Program-made: the position numbers and the translations under genes
Shown here: positions 34,001 through 44,501 of the stretch, piece after piece
Layout: each line of letters opens with the position of its first letter
Numbering within the stretch: position 1 is the stretch's first letter
The notes under the pieces: generated by a model
What the model was told of the DNA's origin: nothing
The model's database searches: none
Seen by the model: only the letters and a program-made list of their open reading frames with translations
Assembly (NCBI RefSeq): GCF_023856365.1
Contig: NC_064537.1
Location: 2,144,501-2,208,500, forward strand
Source of the DNA: Brienomyrus brachyistius
Taxonomy: Eukaryota; Chordata; Actinopteri; Osteoglossiformes; Mormyridae
Length of the DNA stretch: 64,000 bases
Reading direction: 5' to 3'

Positions 34001-36241
34001 TCACTACTAAATATTCCACGGTCAACTGTTAGTGCTATTATAGGGAAGCATATAGTGGAAATCATTGGGAACAGCAGCCACTCAGCCATGTAGTGGTAGG
34101 TCACGTGAAATCACAGAGCTGGGACAACGCATGCTGAGGCGCACAGTGTGTAGAATCGCCAACTGTCTGCAGAGTCAATAGCTACAGACCTCCAAACTTC
34201 ATGTGGCCTTCAGATTACCTCAAGAACATTGTGTAGAGAACTTCTCTGAGAGAGAAGACGTGTTCTCTGGAGTGGTAAATCACACTTCTCTGTCTGGCAA
34301 TCCGATGGACAAGTTTGGGTTTGACGGTTGCCAGCAGAACGGTACTTGCCTGACTGCATTGAAGTGTGGTGGAGGGGGATTATGGTGTGGGGTTAGGGTC
34401 TTACAGGGGTTGGGCTTGGCCCCTTAGTTCCAGTGAAAGGAACTCTTAGTGCTGCAGCATTGGAAGCCTATGTATTAAGAATGGGATGTCATTAAAGTTC
34501 ATATGTGTATAAAGGCAGGTGTCTTGATACTTTGGCAATATAGTGTAGCTTAACTGGCTAGTGACCCAGATGCCATGTGCGTATTTTGAATGGGTGACAG
34601 GTCAGGACTGCAGGCAGGCCAGTCTAGAAGGCTACTCTACTATACAGCCATGCTGCTGTAATATGCACAGAATGCAGTTGGGCATCGTCTTACTGAAATA
34701 TATCAGGCCTCCTCAGAAAAAGACGTCTGGATGGCAGCATGTGTTGCTCCAAAACCTGTATATGTCATTCAGCATTAGTGGCGCCTTCCCAGATGTGCAG
34801 GCTACCCAAGCCATGGGCACTAATGCCCCCCCATACCATCATGGATGCCGGCTTTTGAACTGTCTGCTAATAACAAGCTGGATGTTCCTTCTCCTCTTTA
34901 GCCAGGAGGACGCGGCCTCCATGATTTCCAAGGAGAACTGGAAATTTTAATTCATCAGACCACAGGACAGTTTTCTATTTTGCCTCAGTCCATCTTAAAT
35001 GAGTTCAGTCCCAGAGAAGCCGGCGGCGTTTCTGGACCATGTTTAGGTATGGTTTTGTCTTTGCCTGGTACAGATTCATTCTGCCTTTGTATTCACTGTA
35101 TTCACAGACACTGGTTTTCGGAAGTGTTCCTGAGCCATACAGTGATTTCCACTATAGAATCGTGTCAGTTTTTAATGTCTATCCAATATTTGTTTTCAGC
35201 CTTATCTCATGTGAACAGACATTCCTCTGTATTCTCTGAATCTTTTAATGATACAATGAAAAAAAAATCTTTGTAATATTATGTTGAGGAACATTATTCT
35301 TAAATTGTCGCACTGTTTACCCAACAGAGTCTTTCACAGAGTGGTGAACCTCTCCCCATCTTCACTGCACAGAGTGGTGAACCTCTCCCCATCTTCACTG
35401 CACAGAGTGGTGAACCTCTCCCCATCTTCACTGCACAGAGACTGCCTCTCTGGGAAGCTTTTTTTAAACCCAATCATCTTACTGACCTGTTGCCAATTAA
35501 CCTAATAATTTGTGAAATATTCAACCAGGTGTTTTGTTTGAGCATTAGACAACTGTTCCAGTCTATTTTTGCCCCGTTTGCAAACTTTTTAAGTTTAAGT
35601 TGTCAGAATAATATCACAGTATTAGCAGACTCACAGTAGAGAGACAGTGAGCTAACTTACCCTGTTTATGAACATTGGCAGTAATACCACAGTATTAACA
35701 GACTCACGGTAAACAGCCAGCGCTGTGACGGCTGTCAGCAGCAGGAAACACAGCAGCCCCAGACACACTGCAGCCGGTCTGTGGTCTCGTCTCCCTGCAG
35801 ACTCAGATCCTGGGAAACACAAACAGCTACATTGCTGAGGCTCACTGGAAAACACAAGGCATCAGAGACACACTTCCACAGTGAACGATGCCGATGTGTT
35901 TCCTGATAGATGCTGCATTTCACTTCAGACTGAATATTTTCAGAACTGACTTTTTCTTAAGAACCTAGCAGGCATGACTAGCTGACCTTCATACACACTC
36001 ACTGCTTCCACCTTGTTGGTGTCGACTCTAATACTTTTATCATCCATATGAAAGTGAGTTTAGTAACTTTTCTAGTTCTAAAGTGTCTGAGTTTATCTTG
36101 TTGTATGAAGGACCATTAAATCATCCCCCTTATTACCTTATTTGCATTTATCTATTTACCTGGGCATTGAGTTGCGTTGCTCCTCTGCCTGATCTGGTCA
36201 GTAGTCTTGCTGATGTTTGCATAGATGTTCTCCATGGACAT
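28006..36241 (-). CDS. Gene C: type II C-type lectin receptor, CD209/ASGR-like, complete
   Basis: Exons: 36160-36241, 35708-35809, 32886-33062, 32525-32667, 30470-30576, 28006-28156. They sum to 762 bp, or 253 residues plus stop. Exon 1 is [16 protein letters not shown], a short tail with YANI. Exon 2 is the transmembrane anchor. Exon 3 is a stalk with two 14-residue repeats (LLLNYSLQT, each an NYS sequon). Exon 4 begins [15 protein letters not shown] and has one more cysteine than the B/D type. Exon 5 is [16 protein letters not shown]. Exon 6 has [20 protein letters not shown] and [14 protein letters not shown]. CTLD cysteines and the QPD/WND Ca site are present. Introns 4 and 5 carry long 47-bp and 46-bp minisatellites. 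Intron 2 contains Rex3-, Tc1- and other TE remnants. CTLD and 3' flank match gene E; exon 1 and 5' flank match D and E. Confidence 0.85.
28157..29915. other. Intron 5 of gene C, distal part
   Basis: No exon. A segment at about 28700-28950 with GGTATAAAGGTGTGGC looks like a TE promoter or LTR fragment, without definable ends. A C14 run lies at about 29741-29754, and a G10 run near 28415. ORFs at 29393-29806 show no motif. Confidence 0.35.
29920..30469. repeat. 46-bp splice-donor minisatellite in intron 5 of gene C (about 12 copies)
   Basis: Same unit as in gene B, mostly the CTCTGGGTCTCT variant. The right-most copy contains the real exon 5 donor (30464-30469). Confidence 0.95.
30795..32485. 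repeat. 47-bp minisatellite in intron 4 of gene C (about 36 copies)
   Basis: The longest array of the GGATGGGATGCCAGTCCATC unit, with CATAAGGC, TATAAGGC and TATTAGGG variants. It ends 40 bp left of the exon 4 donor. Confidence 0.96.
33625..33985 (-). mobile_element. Rex3/RTE-like 3' tail in intron 2 of gene C
   Basis: Starts with (CCAT)n, then TTTTCCGACCCGCTTATCCT, GGTCGCGGGGGGTCCGGAGC, CCAGCCCATCGCAGGGCACA, GGCAATTTAGCAAGTCC and ACTCAAACCTGGGTCCC. This is the best-preserved copy for comparison with the 47-bp minisatellite unit. Confidence 0.65.
33975..34540 (+). mobile_element. Tc1-like transposase remnant in intron 2 of gene C
   Basis: HTH-like text ([20 protein letters not shown]) is followed by [13 protein letters not shown] and GGGLWCGV in different frames, the region around the second catalytic strand of Tc1 transposases. 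Frameshifts make it dead. Confidence 0.65.
34560..35590. mobile_element. Degenerate dispersed DNA-element-like repeat
   Basis: Recognisable by recurrent fish/amphibian phrases such as GGATGGCAGCATGTGTTGCT, CCATACCATCATGGATGC and GAAGCCGGCGGCGTTTCTGG. I cannot assign the class securely. An internal 34-bp triplication lies at about 35336-35440 (CACAGAGTGGTGAACCTCTC). Confidence 0.45.
35605..35707. repeat. 73-bp splice-donor repeat in intron 2 of gene C (about 1.5 copies)
   Basis: ATATCACAGTATTAGCAGAC to ATTAACAGACTCAC next to the exon 2 donor. The array is nearly collapsed here, probably truncated by the adjacent element. Confidence 0.8.
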
Positions 36242-36374
36242 GGTTGCAGCTCCTAGCTGTTCTATGCATCTGTCTTGTATCTACTGGAGTTTTCATGCTA
36301 TATCTGATTTTAGCGGTTGGCTAAAAAAGTAACTGTGAAGTGAAACATACATACCCATTTTTTTTCACTGTTGG

Positions 36375-36810
36375 CAGATGCTGGCGGCATGGTGGTGCAG
36401 TGGTTAGGGTAGGGGGGGGCATGGTGGTGCAGTGGTTAGGGTGGGGGTGGCATGGTGGTGCAGTCGTTAGTACTGTTGCCTCACACCTCTGGGACCCGGG
36501 TTTGAGTCTCCGCCTGGGTCACATGTGTGTGGAGTTTGCATGTTCTCCCCATGTTGTCGTGGGGTTTCCTCCGGGTACTCCGGTTTCCCCCCACAGTCCA
36601 AAAACCTGCTGAGGCTAATTGGAGTTGCTAAATTGCCCGTAGGTGTGCATGTGTGAGTGAATGGTGTGTGAGTGTGTCCTGCGATGGGCTGGCCTCCCAT
36701 CCTGGGTTGTTCCCTGCCTCGTGCCCATGGCTTCCGGGATAGGCTCCGGACCCCCCGCGACCCAGTAGGATAAGCGGTTTGGAAAATGGATGGATGGATG
36801 GATGTTGTCA
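36375..36810 (+). mobile_element. Rex3/RTE-like tail insertion upstream of gene C
   Basis: GGCATGGTGGTGCAGTGGTT (tandemly triplicated), GGGTTTGAGTCTCCGCCTGG, GGGTACTCCGGTTTCCCCCC and CGCGACCCAGTAGGATAAGC end in (GGAT)n. It interrupts flank that is continuous upstream of D (47140-47170) and E. Confidence 0.7.
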
Positions 36811-36964
36811 GATGCCACCACTCCATGGTCTCTGAATGTTCTTAATGTGGCACAGACTGCTGATTAGAATAGTTGCATTGTGGGTTCTTGCTCTGTCAGA
36901 AGTGATGTAGTTCCTGTGCCTTACAGCATACACTGTACCTGGGCATCCATTAGAAGCTCAGCTG

Positions 36965-38196
36965 TGCCTTTGGTCGCACACAGGCTGATGTGTACATTTC
37001 TTCCGGCGCCCCCTGCGAGTGGCAGCCTGTTACTGCAGCTCTACTCATTTCTGAACTTATTTCTTATTTTTATTCTCTTTACGTCTTGAATTAATGGTGA
37101 GCTCATCACTAGACCCACTTCAGTTTGCCTATCAGCCATTGGGGTAGATGACGCTGTTATCCACCTCCTACATCATGCCCTCGTTCACCTGGAGACCACG
37201 GGGAGCACTGTGAGAATCATGTTCTTTGATTTCTCCAGTGCCTTCAATACCATCCTACCCACAATCCTGAGGGACAAGCTGGAGTACTCAGGAGTGGATC
37301 ATCAGCTCTCCGCATGGATCCAGGACTCCCTCACTAACCGACCACAGTAAGTGAGAACTCAGGGCTGCGTGTCGGACCGGGTCGTCTGTAGTACGGGGGC
37401 CCCGTAGGGAACGGTTCTGGTGCTGTTCTTCTTCACCATCTACACTGCAGACTTCTCCTACAACTCCACAAACTGCTTCTTGCAAATGTTCTCTGATGAC
37501 CCTGCAATAGTTGGCCTCATTACTGATGGGGACGAGGAGTACAGAGAACAGACCAGGGATTTAGTGAACTGGTGCCAGCAGATCTACCTCCAGATCAACA
37601 CTGGAAAAACCAAGGAGCTGGTGGTAGACTTCTGCAGGCACAAACATCCTCCATTTCAACCAGTGAATATCCAGGGTATGGACATCGAGGCAGTGGAGAG
37701 CTACAGGTACCTTGGTGTTCCCCTGAACAATAAACTGGACTGGACTCGTAACACAAATGCACTTTACAAAAAAGGGCAGAGCAGGCTGCACCTTCTGCGG
37801 GGGCTGAGGTCTTTGGAGTGCAGGGGCTGCTCCTGGGGACCTTTTATGACTCTGTAGTGGCATCAGCCATCTTTTACGGTGTGGTCTGCTGGGGCAGCAG
37901 CATCTCTGCTAGGGACAGGAAGAGACTGAACAGGTTGATCCGGAGGGCCAGCTCTGTACTAGGATGCCCTCTGCACCCGGTGGAGGCTGTGAGTGACAGG
38001 AGAATGGTGGCTAAGCTGTCATCCTTCTTGGATAACATCTACCACCCCATGCAGGAGGCTCTGACAGCACTGAGCAGCTCCTTCAGTGGCAGGCTTCTGC
38101 ATCCACAATGTGGGAAGGAGAGATTCAGAAGGTCTTTCCTTCCATCCGCTGTCAGACTCTATAACAAAGTCGTTGCAGCAGACCACACACACACAC

Positions 38197-38237
<41 letters not shown>

Positions 38238-38545
38238 CACACACACACACACATACACATAGACTAACAAAACTCACACATCTAATACACCAGGGTGTTT
38301 TTCTTTTGTGCAATATTTCTTCAGTGCAATTTCACAGTGTCGTACATATATTTATATTTATATATTTCCACTTGTATATATATAGTTTTTTTCCTATTAT
38401 TAATTTTTGCCTCTCTATTCTTGTACTGTCCACTTTCTGCTGTGACTATGCAAATTTCCCACTTGTGGGACTAATAAAGGATTATCTTATCTTATCTTAT
38501 CTTATCTTATCTTATCTTATCTTATCTTTATCTTATAAGCAGGGA
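36965..38545 (+). mobile_element. Rex1/Babar-like LINE, 5'-truncated, ending in (CTTAT)n
   Basis: The plus strand reads FFDFSSAFNTILPT, LFFFTIYTADFSYNST, FSDDPAIVGLITDG, WCQQIYLQINTGKTKELVVD and YRYLGVPLNNKLDWT, then SSVLGCPLHPVE and RRSFLPSAVRLYN. RT motifs lie in order with two frame breaks; the FADD box reads FSDD. The 3' end has AATAAAGG then CTTAT repeats. It is absent from the D and E flanks. Confidence 0.8.
38185..38256. repeat. (CA)n microsatellite within the Rex1 tail
   Basis: About 70 bp of CA with CG interruptions, in the 3' untranslated part of the LINE. Confidence 0.95.
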
Positions 38546-38549
38546 TTAC

Positions 38550-39170
38550 AGCATGAATACAAGCTTCTGGGCGCAGAGTCTCTCAGCAGTAATCAAACTT
38601 TCGCCCTGAAGGTGCGATGATATAATAAGCGTAATATTAAGTCAGTGTTTAGGATTGGTTGCTGTATCTAAGGAGGGATCTACAGTATTAGCTGCAGTCC
38701 CGCCTTTGAGCACTCACCCGCTCCACCCACACACTCTCTCCATCTTCCAGGGGTCAAGCGGATGCACCGGATATCTTCCAATGATCGATGCATTACAGTC
38801 TAGTTACGATGGGAAGCAGGACACACAGCTCAGCCCTTACGGCCCACATCCTCAAAACAAACCCCTTGGTAACAGCTGGAAAAAGCCCCCTGGGTCCCTC
38901 CTCCTCTGCATCTCTTTTTTCATCCCCTCTTCCTTGACCTCTCTCCTCCATATTTCATTTAGCCAATCCCTCCCCTCTTTATCGCTTTTATCTTCTCTCT
39001 CTCTCGCTCCAAGACCCAATATAACACATAGACACACACCTCCTTACATCACTCTCTCCTTACCCCTCCTTCTATCCTCCCATCTTCTACTCGGCACATT
39101 TAGTGCTCACACTCAGATGAGATACTATCAGATGATTTTATCAAAAACAAAGTGCATTTTCTTTTGAGAC
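38550..39170. repeat. Duplicated upstream flank of gene C (matches 49850-50830 and 62790-63760)
   Basis: GCATGAATACAAGCTTCTGG, GGATGCACCGGATATCTTCC, CAGCTGGAAAAAGCCCCCTG and ACACTCAGATGAGA occur in the same order upstream of C, D and E. C lacks the hAT MITE present in the other two, and part of the intervening flank. Confidence 0.85.
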
Positions 39171-39404
39171 AGCAAGGTCGCTCAAATAGCCACCCAAAGG
39201 GTTTTTACAGAACCAATGGGGAGCCGCTTCAACCATCACCCCCCTGCAGCCCCCACCTAAATGATCTGACGGCAGCCATTCTGCTCACCACACAGTAGCT
39301 AAGGTGATGGGGGGCAGTTAGACAGAGGGGATGATTAAGAGGGCAACTTTCAGCCCAGACATCAGGAGACCAGCATTGCTCATTCAAAGGAGGCTAATTA
39401 AAGA

Positions 39405-40400
39405 GGAGGGGCAGGTAGGGAGGGCGTGACAATGACAGCATGTGTAATGGCTTCATGTAAGCCATTTGTAATGAATACTTATGCATCACCCTGTATGTGT
39501 AGTTGAGGGCCAGACTTGGGTTTGAAGGTTCCTGGAGCTTTTTTTCAGGGTTGAGGGCCTTAGTCAAGGACCCAATGCAGATGTAACTATTCTGCTGAGG
39601 ACAGGACTGGAACCAGGGAACTTCCAATGACAGGCACAGAGGTCTAACCTGCTGAGCCACATACCACCGTGCATTATGGGATATAGGTGTATGGAAGTAG
39701 GTACACTGTGTTAATGAGAAAGGAGAACAGCTGGACTTAATGTGACCCAGACTTTGGCACAATATCTCTGATTGTGGATTTGTTAGGAAAGAGACAGAGG
39801 TGTTTTAGGTTGTTATTTTATTTAATTTTACTTTATTTCATTTATTTTGCAATTTACAACCATGTGAGGCACAAAAGTGGTTAAATGTAGTTTATATGTT
39901 GATCTGATGTTGCACAGAAAAAAAGAGAGCTGTGTACCAAAGGCAGGGGGGGTGTTTATGTGGGGTGCGGAGTTATAAAAAGTAAAATATGACTAAGAGC
40001 CAACTGGTTAACGCTAAGAGGAAGGCCATGGCTGAATGGATAAGCTGTCATATGATAAACCACATATAAAAGCAGACGAGACCCCTACCCAGTACGAGGT
40101 AGGTGCACCGGATAAAGTGTTAACTGAGCATAAAAAGGTCTAAAAAACATAAATGACAATGGTAACATACGAATAAGGATAATCGCTCAAAATAAACCAT
40201 GATCTACAATATTAAATTTTACTAAAAAGCATGAGTATTATGGGATATAACAGAAAATCACAGAAACATTTGCAAAACCTTTTCTTCTTGCTGCAGAAGA
40301 GCAAAGATTAAACTACTTCTTCTCGACAGCAATGAAAATAAACATTTCAGCCTGACTGTCCATCTATAGCCAGCAGTGAGTGATGGAGAGACCCTCCATT
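39405..40400. repeat. 3' flank of gene D, paralogous to 13005-14340 of gene B
   Basis: GGGGCAGGTAGGGAGGGC, TGGAGCTTTTTTTCAGGG, GGACAGGACTGGAACCAGGG and TGATGGAGAGACCCTCCATT are shared in order with the gene B flank, apart from the LTR-like insert in B. Confidence 0.85.
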
Positions 40401-40406
40401 TGTGAG

Positions 40407-43400
40407 TTAACACTTGAGTACGGATTCACAAACCCATTTTATATTATCCTCACATGGACGGTCGTTCCATCTATGAAAAGGATCAGAATATAAGGTATTG
40501 AACTCCACGCAGTCTTCATTTCCTTCGTAGTTATCAGGCTGCTCTGGTAGCCAGAACCTGGAGACAGTGGTAATGGTTATCTGAGTTTATAATATAAGAA
40601 TTTGTTATTTTTCAGTAGGTAACATTATTCATTAGAAGTAGTGCTTAGCGTGGGGCGTTATATAGATATTATACTGCTGTACTACGTACATTGCTGGGAA
40701 GGTCACGTTTACAATATATTCCATTACCGATTGTAGAATACATGCTGTAATGTAATTTGTAACATTACATTAGATTACTCCAAGTTAGCATCGTAATCTA
40801 TGGTAAATACTTCAGATTAATTTCCAAACTTGAACATAAATGTAATGGATATGGAAGAGAACTAAATGTATTTACATTTTTAGTTACTTTCACATTTATT
40901 TTACAATCAAAATCATTTACTTTATCACAACTGAAAATTGAAAAATCGCATAATAATTTGAAAAACATTAATCATTTATAGTACTGTGCAAAAGTCTTAG
41001 GCAGGCAAAGAAAATGATGTTTAGATTGTCCTCGTGTTGGTGTAAAACTATGATATTATGCCTGTCAAAGTGTGTCAGCCATTTCAGAACCTCTGCTAAA
41101 ATCATCCTGGTATTTGCAGTGACCGTCCAGTGCAGCCATGTATTTTTTGACTTGGCCACTAGCACACCTCATACAGCTAGTCAATCTGTCACTGACTTTT
41201 TAAACCAATATATTTAATTATTTAATTGAGCTGTTGGTGAAATTTAACAAAATCATGGAACGGCTGAGATGCCCCTGAGGAGAAGTTTGGGAACTGATGC
41301 GATGTTCATCTAGCCATCCAACTAGATATCAGTAACTTTTTAGAAAACAGAAGCTGATATAACACATCATAGCCTGCTGATATAACACATTATAGCCAGC
41401 TGATATAACACATTATAGCCAGTTGATATAACACATTATAGCCAGCTGATATAACGCATTATAGCCAGCTGATATAACGCATTATAGCCAGCTGATATAA
41501 CGCATTATAGCCAGCTGATATAATACATTATAGCCAGCTGATATAACACATTATAGCCAGATGATATAACACAATATAAGCAGCTGATATAATACATTAT
41601 AGCCAGCTGATATAATACATTATAGCCAGCTGATATAACGCATTATAGTCAGCTGATATAACGCATTATAGCCAGCTGATATAATACATTATAGCCAACT
41701 GATATAACACATTATAGCCAGCTGATATAACACAATATAGCCAGCTGATATAACACATTATAGCCAGATGATATAACACAATATAAGCAGCTGATATAAT
41801 ACATTATAGCCAGCTGATATAATACATTATAGCCAGTTGATATAACGCATTATAGCCAGCTGATATAACGCATTACAGCCAGCTGATATAACGCATTACA
41901 GCCAGCTGATATAGCGCATTATAGCCAGCTGATATAACGCATTATAGCCAGCTGATATAACACACTATAGCCAGCTGATATAACACATTATAGCCAGCTG
42001 ATGTAACACATTATAGCCAGCTGATATAATACATTATAGCTACCTAAAAGTAATCCTGGCAATGCTCCAGTGCACCAAAAGGCAGCCACACCAGTCACCA
42101 AGCCAAAGCATTAGTAGTAGAGCTGAAATGATCCTCTTTAAACAATCCTGCACTGAGTGAGGTTAGACCTGCCTACTTTAACACAGAGACAGAAATACAG
42201 AAATAAATACCTGAAGAAATGTCTAAATACAGAAATAATTGAAGGAATGTAGAAATAGATAGGTAGATAGATAGGTGGAGATCTATTTATGCCATTCTTT
42301 ATGACCAGAATTCAAATACGTTTCTATTTAGTTAATGATTTATCTGAACATTTATTTATTCATACTTATCTCATGATTAGTCCTCCATAGATAGAGAACT
42401 GGTAATAAAACTATACCAGTAGTAGACTGCAGAGTACAATAATAATACAGTCATAATAAAAGTAACTGCATACCGTATTTCACTGTACCTTGAGCTGATG
42501 AACCGCTGAACTCGCGGATGTTTGCATGAGTATAACAAGGCAGTGCATGCATTCTATATCACAAGCCATTCTGTTTAACACAAATTTTTAACAGGCCTTA
42601 TGCCAGCCTGTTTATAAGTACAAGCTGTCTGTAAGTCAGACGCACTTCACGCAAGGATTGGCTATACCAGTTAGTACTGTACACTGAGTAACCGCTGTGG
42701 TAGAAGGATTTAAATACCAAAGTATTCAGTTAATTCTTCTCCAGTTAGTCTCACTGCAACATTGATGAATGACATCATTCCCTTTCTGTCCGTGTACTTC
42801 TGCTGATCCTGGCCTTTTTCTCTAGGTCTCTCTGTAATTCTGCTCAGGCTGGTCTTACCCTTTCTCTCTAGGTCTCTCTGTAATTGTGCTCAGGCTGGTT
42901 TTACCCTTTCTCTCTAGGTCTCTCTGTAATTCTGCTCAGGCTGGTCTTACCTTTTCTCTCTAGGTCTCCCTATAACTATGCTCAGGCTGGTCTTACCCTT
43001 TCTCTCTAGGTCTCTCTGTAATTGTGCTCAGGCTGGTCTTACCCTTTCTCTCTAGGTCTCTCTGTAATTGTGCTCAGGCTGGTCTTACCCTTTCTCTTTG
43101 GGTCTCTCTGTAATTGTGCTCAGGCTGGTCTTACCTTTTCTCTCTAGGTCTCTCTGTAATTGTGCTCAGGCTGGTCTTACCCTTTCTCTCTGGGTCTCTC
43201 TGTAATTGTGCTCAGGCTGGTCTTACCCTTTCTCTCTAGGTCTCTCTGTAATTGTGCTCAGGCTGGTCTTACCCTTTCTCTCTAGGTCTCTCTGTAATTG
43301 TGCTCAGGCTGGTCTTACCCTTTCTCTCTAGGTCTCTCTGTAATTGTGCTCAGGCTGGTCTTACCCTTTCTCTTTACGTCTCTCTGTAATTGTGCTCAGG

Positions 43401-44467
43401 CTGGTCTTACCCTTTCTCTCTAGGTGTCTCTGTAATTGTGCTCAGGCTGGTCTTACCCTTTCTCTCTAGGTCTCTCTGTAATTGTGCTCAGGCTGGTCTT
43501 TCCCTTTTCTCTCTAGGTCTCTCTGTAATTGTGCTCAGGTTGGTCTTACCCTTTCTCTCTAGCTCTCTCTGTAATTGTGCTCAGGCTGGTCTTACCCTTT
43601 CTCTCTAGCTCTCTCTGTAATTGTGCTCAGGCTGGTCTTACCCTTTCTCTCTAGGGCTCTCTGTAATTGTGCTCAGGTTGGTCTTACCCTTTCTCTCTGG
43701 GTCTCTTTGTAATTGTGCTCAGGCTGGTCTTACCCTTTCTCTCTACTGTAGGTCTCTCTGTAATTGTGCTCAGGCTGGTCTTACCCTTTCTGGACAGGAA
43801 TTGTTGTTCCATCCACCCATTTCCAGGTACCTTCACTCTCACTGTCACTAAGACCGATCCAGAATTCTTCCGACAGACCATCAAAAACAACCTGAAGTTT
43901 AAGAAAGATTATAATTAGTGAAACTTCCCTTCATGAAAGCTATCTATTTTGAGAAAGTAAAGGTGACCTTGTATGGTAACTGACTCTGATTCTCTGCCTC
44001 TGGTTGGTCCTGGTAGCTAATTGAAATCAGTTCAAGAGCAGAAGTTATGGAGAAAAAATCTAATGGATCTTCTACTGGCTTATAACAGAATTTTCTGTTT
44101 AACTAATTACAAAGTATGAGATTGAAGTGACTAACATATACATTGCCATATATTATAATATACGACAGATTGTATAGACAACAATGTAGTAACAGTATAT
44201 AGACCGTTAAAGCCTGTATTTATCTCACCTGCTCCTCTCTGCTGTTGATGATTGCCAGGTCGGCACCTGACCGCATACAGGCCTGTCGGCTGTCACTCCA
44301 GGTCTTCTCTTCAGTGGAAATGTAGTAACAGCTTGTGCTGAGTCTTTTCCAGCCGGATGGACAGCCACCATCTGCAGTCCAGAAACACAGATTGGCCTTG
44401 AAGATGGCTGTGACTGTCAGTATGAGTTTGCTGAGAACCCCATATAAATTATAGCTTATGTATGTGT

Positions 44468-44501
<34 letters not shown>

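Noticed and set aside
36160..36241. ITIM in the cytoplasmic tails
   Set aside because: The residue two before Tyr is Asn, Asp or Gly, not I/V/L/S; the Y-x-N reading fits better.
38655..39167. Plus-strand 170-codon ORF upstream of gene C
   Set aside because: Low-complexity Ser/Leu/Pro text in a pyrimidine-rich flank; the frame is not kept in the D and E copies.
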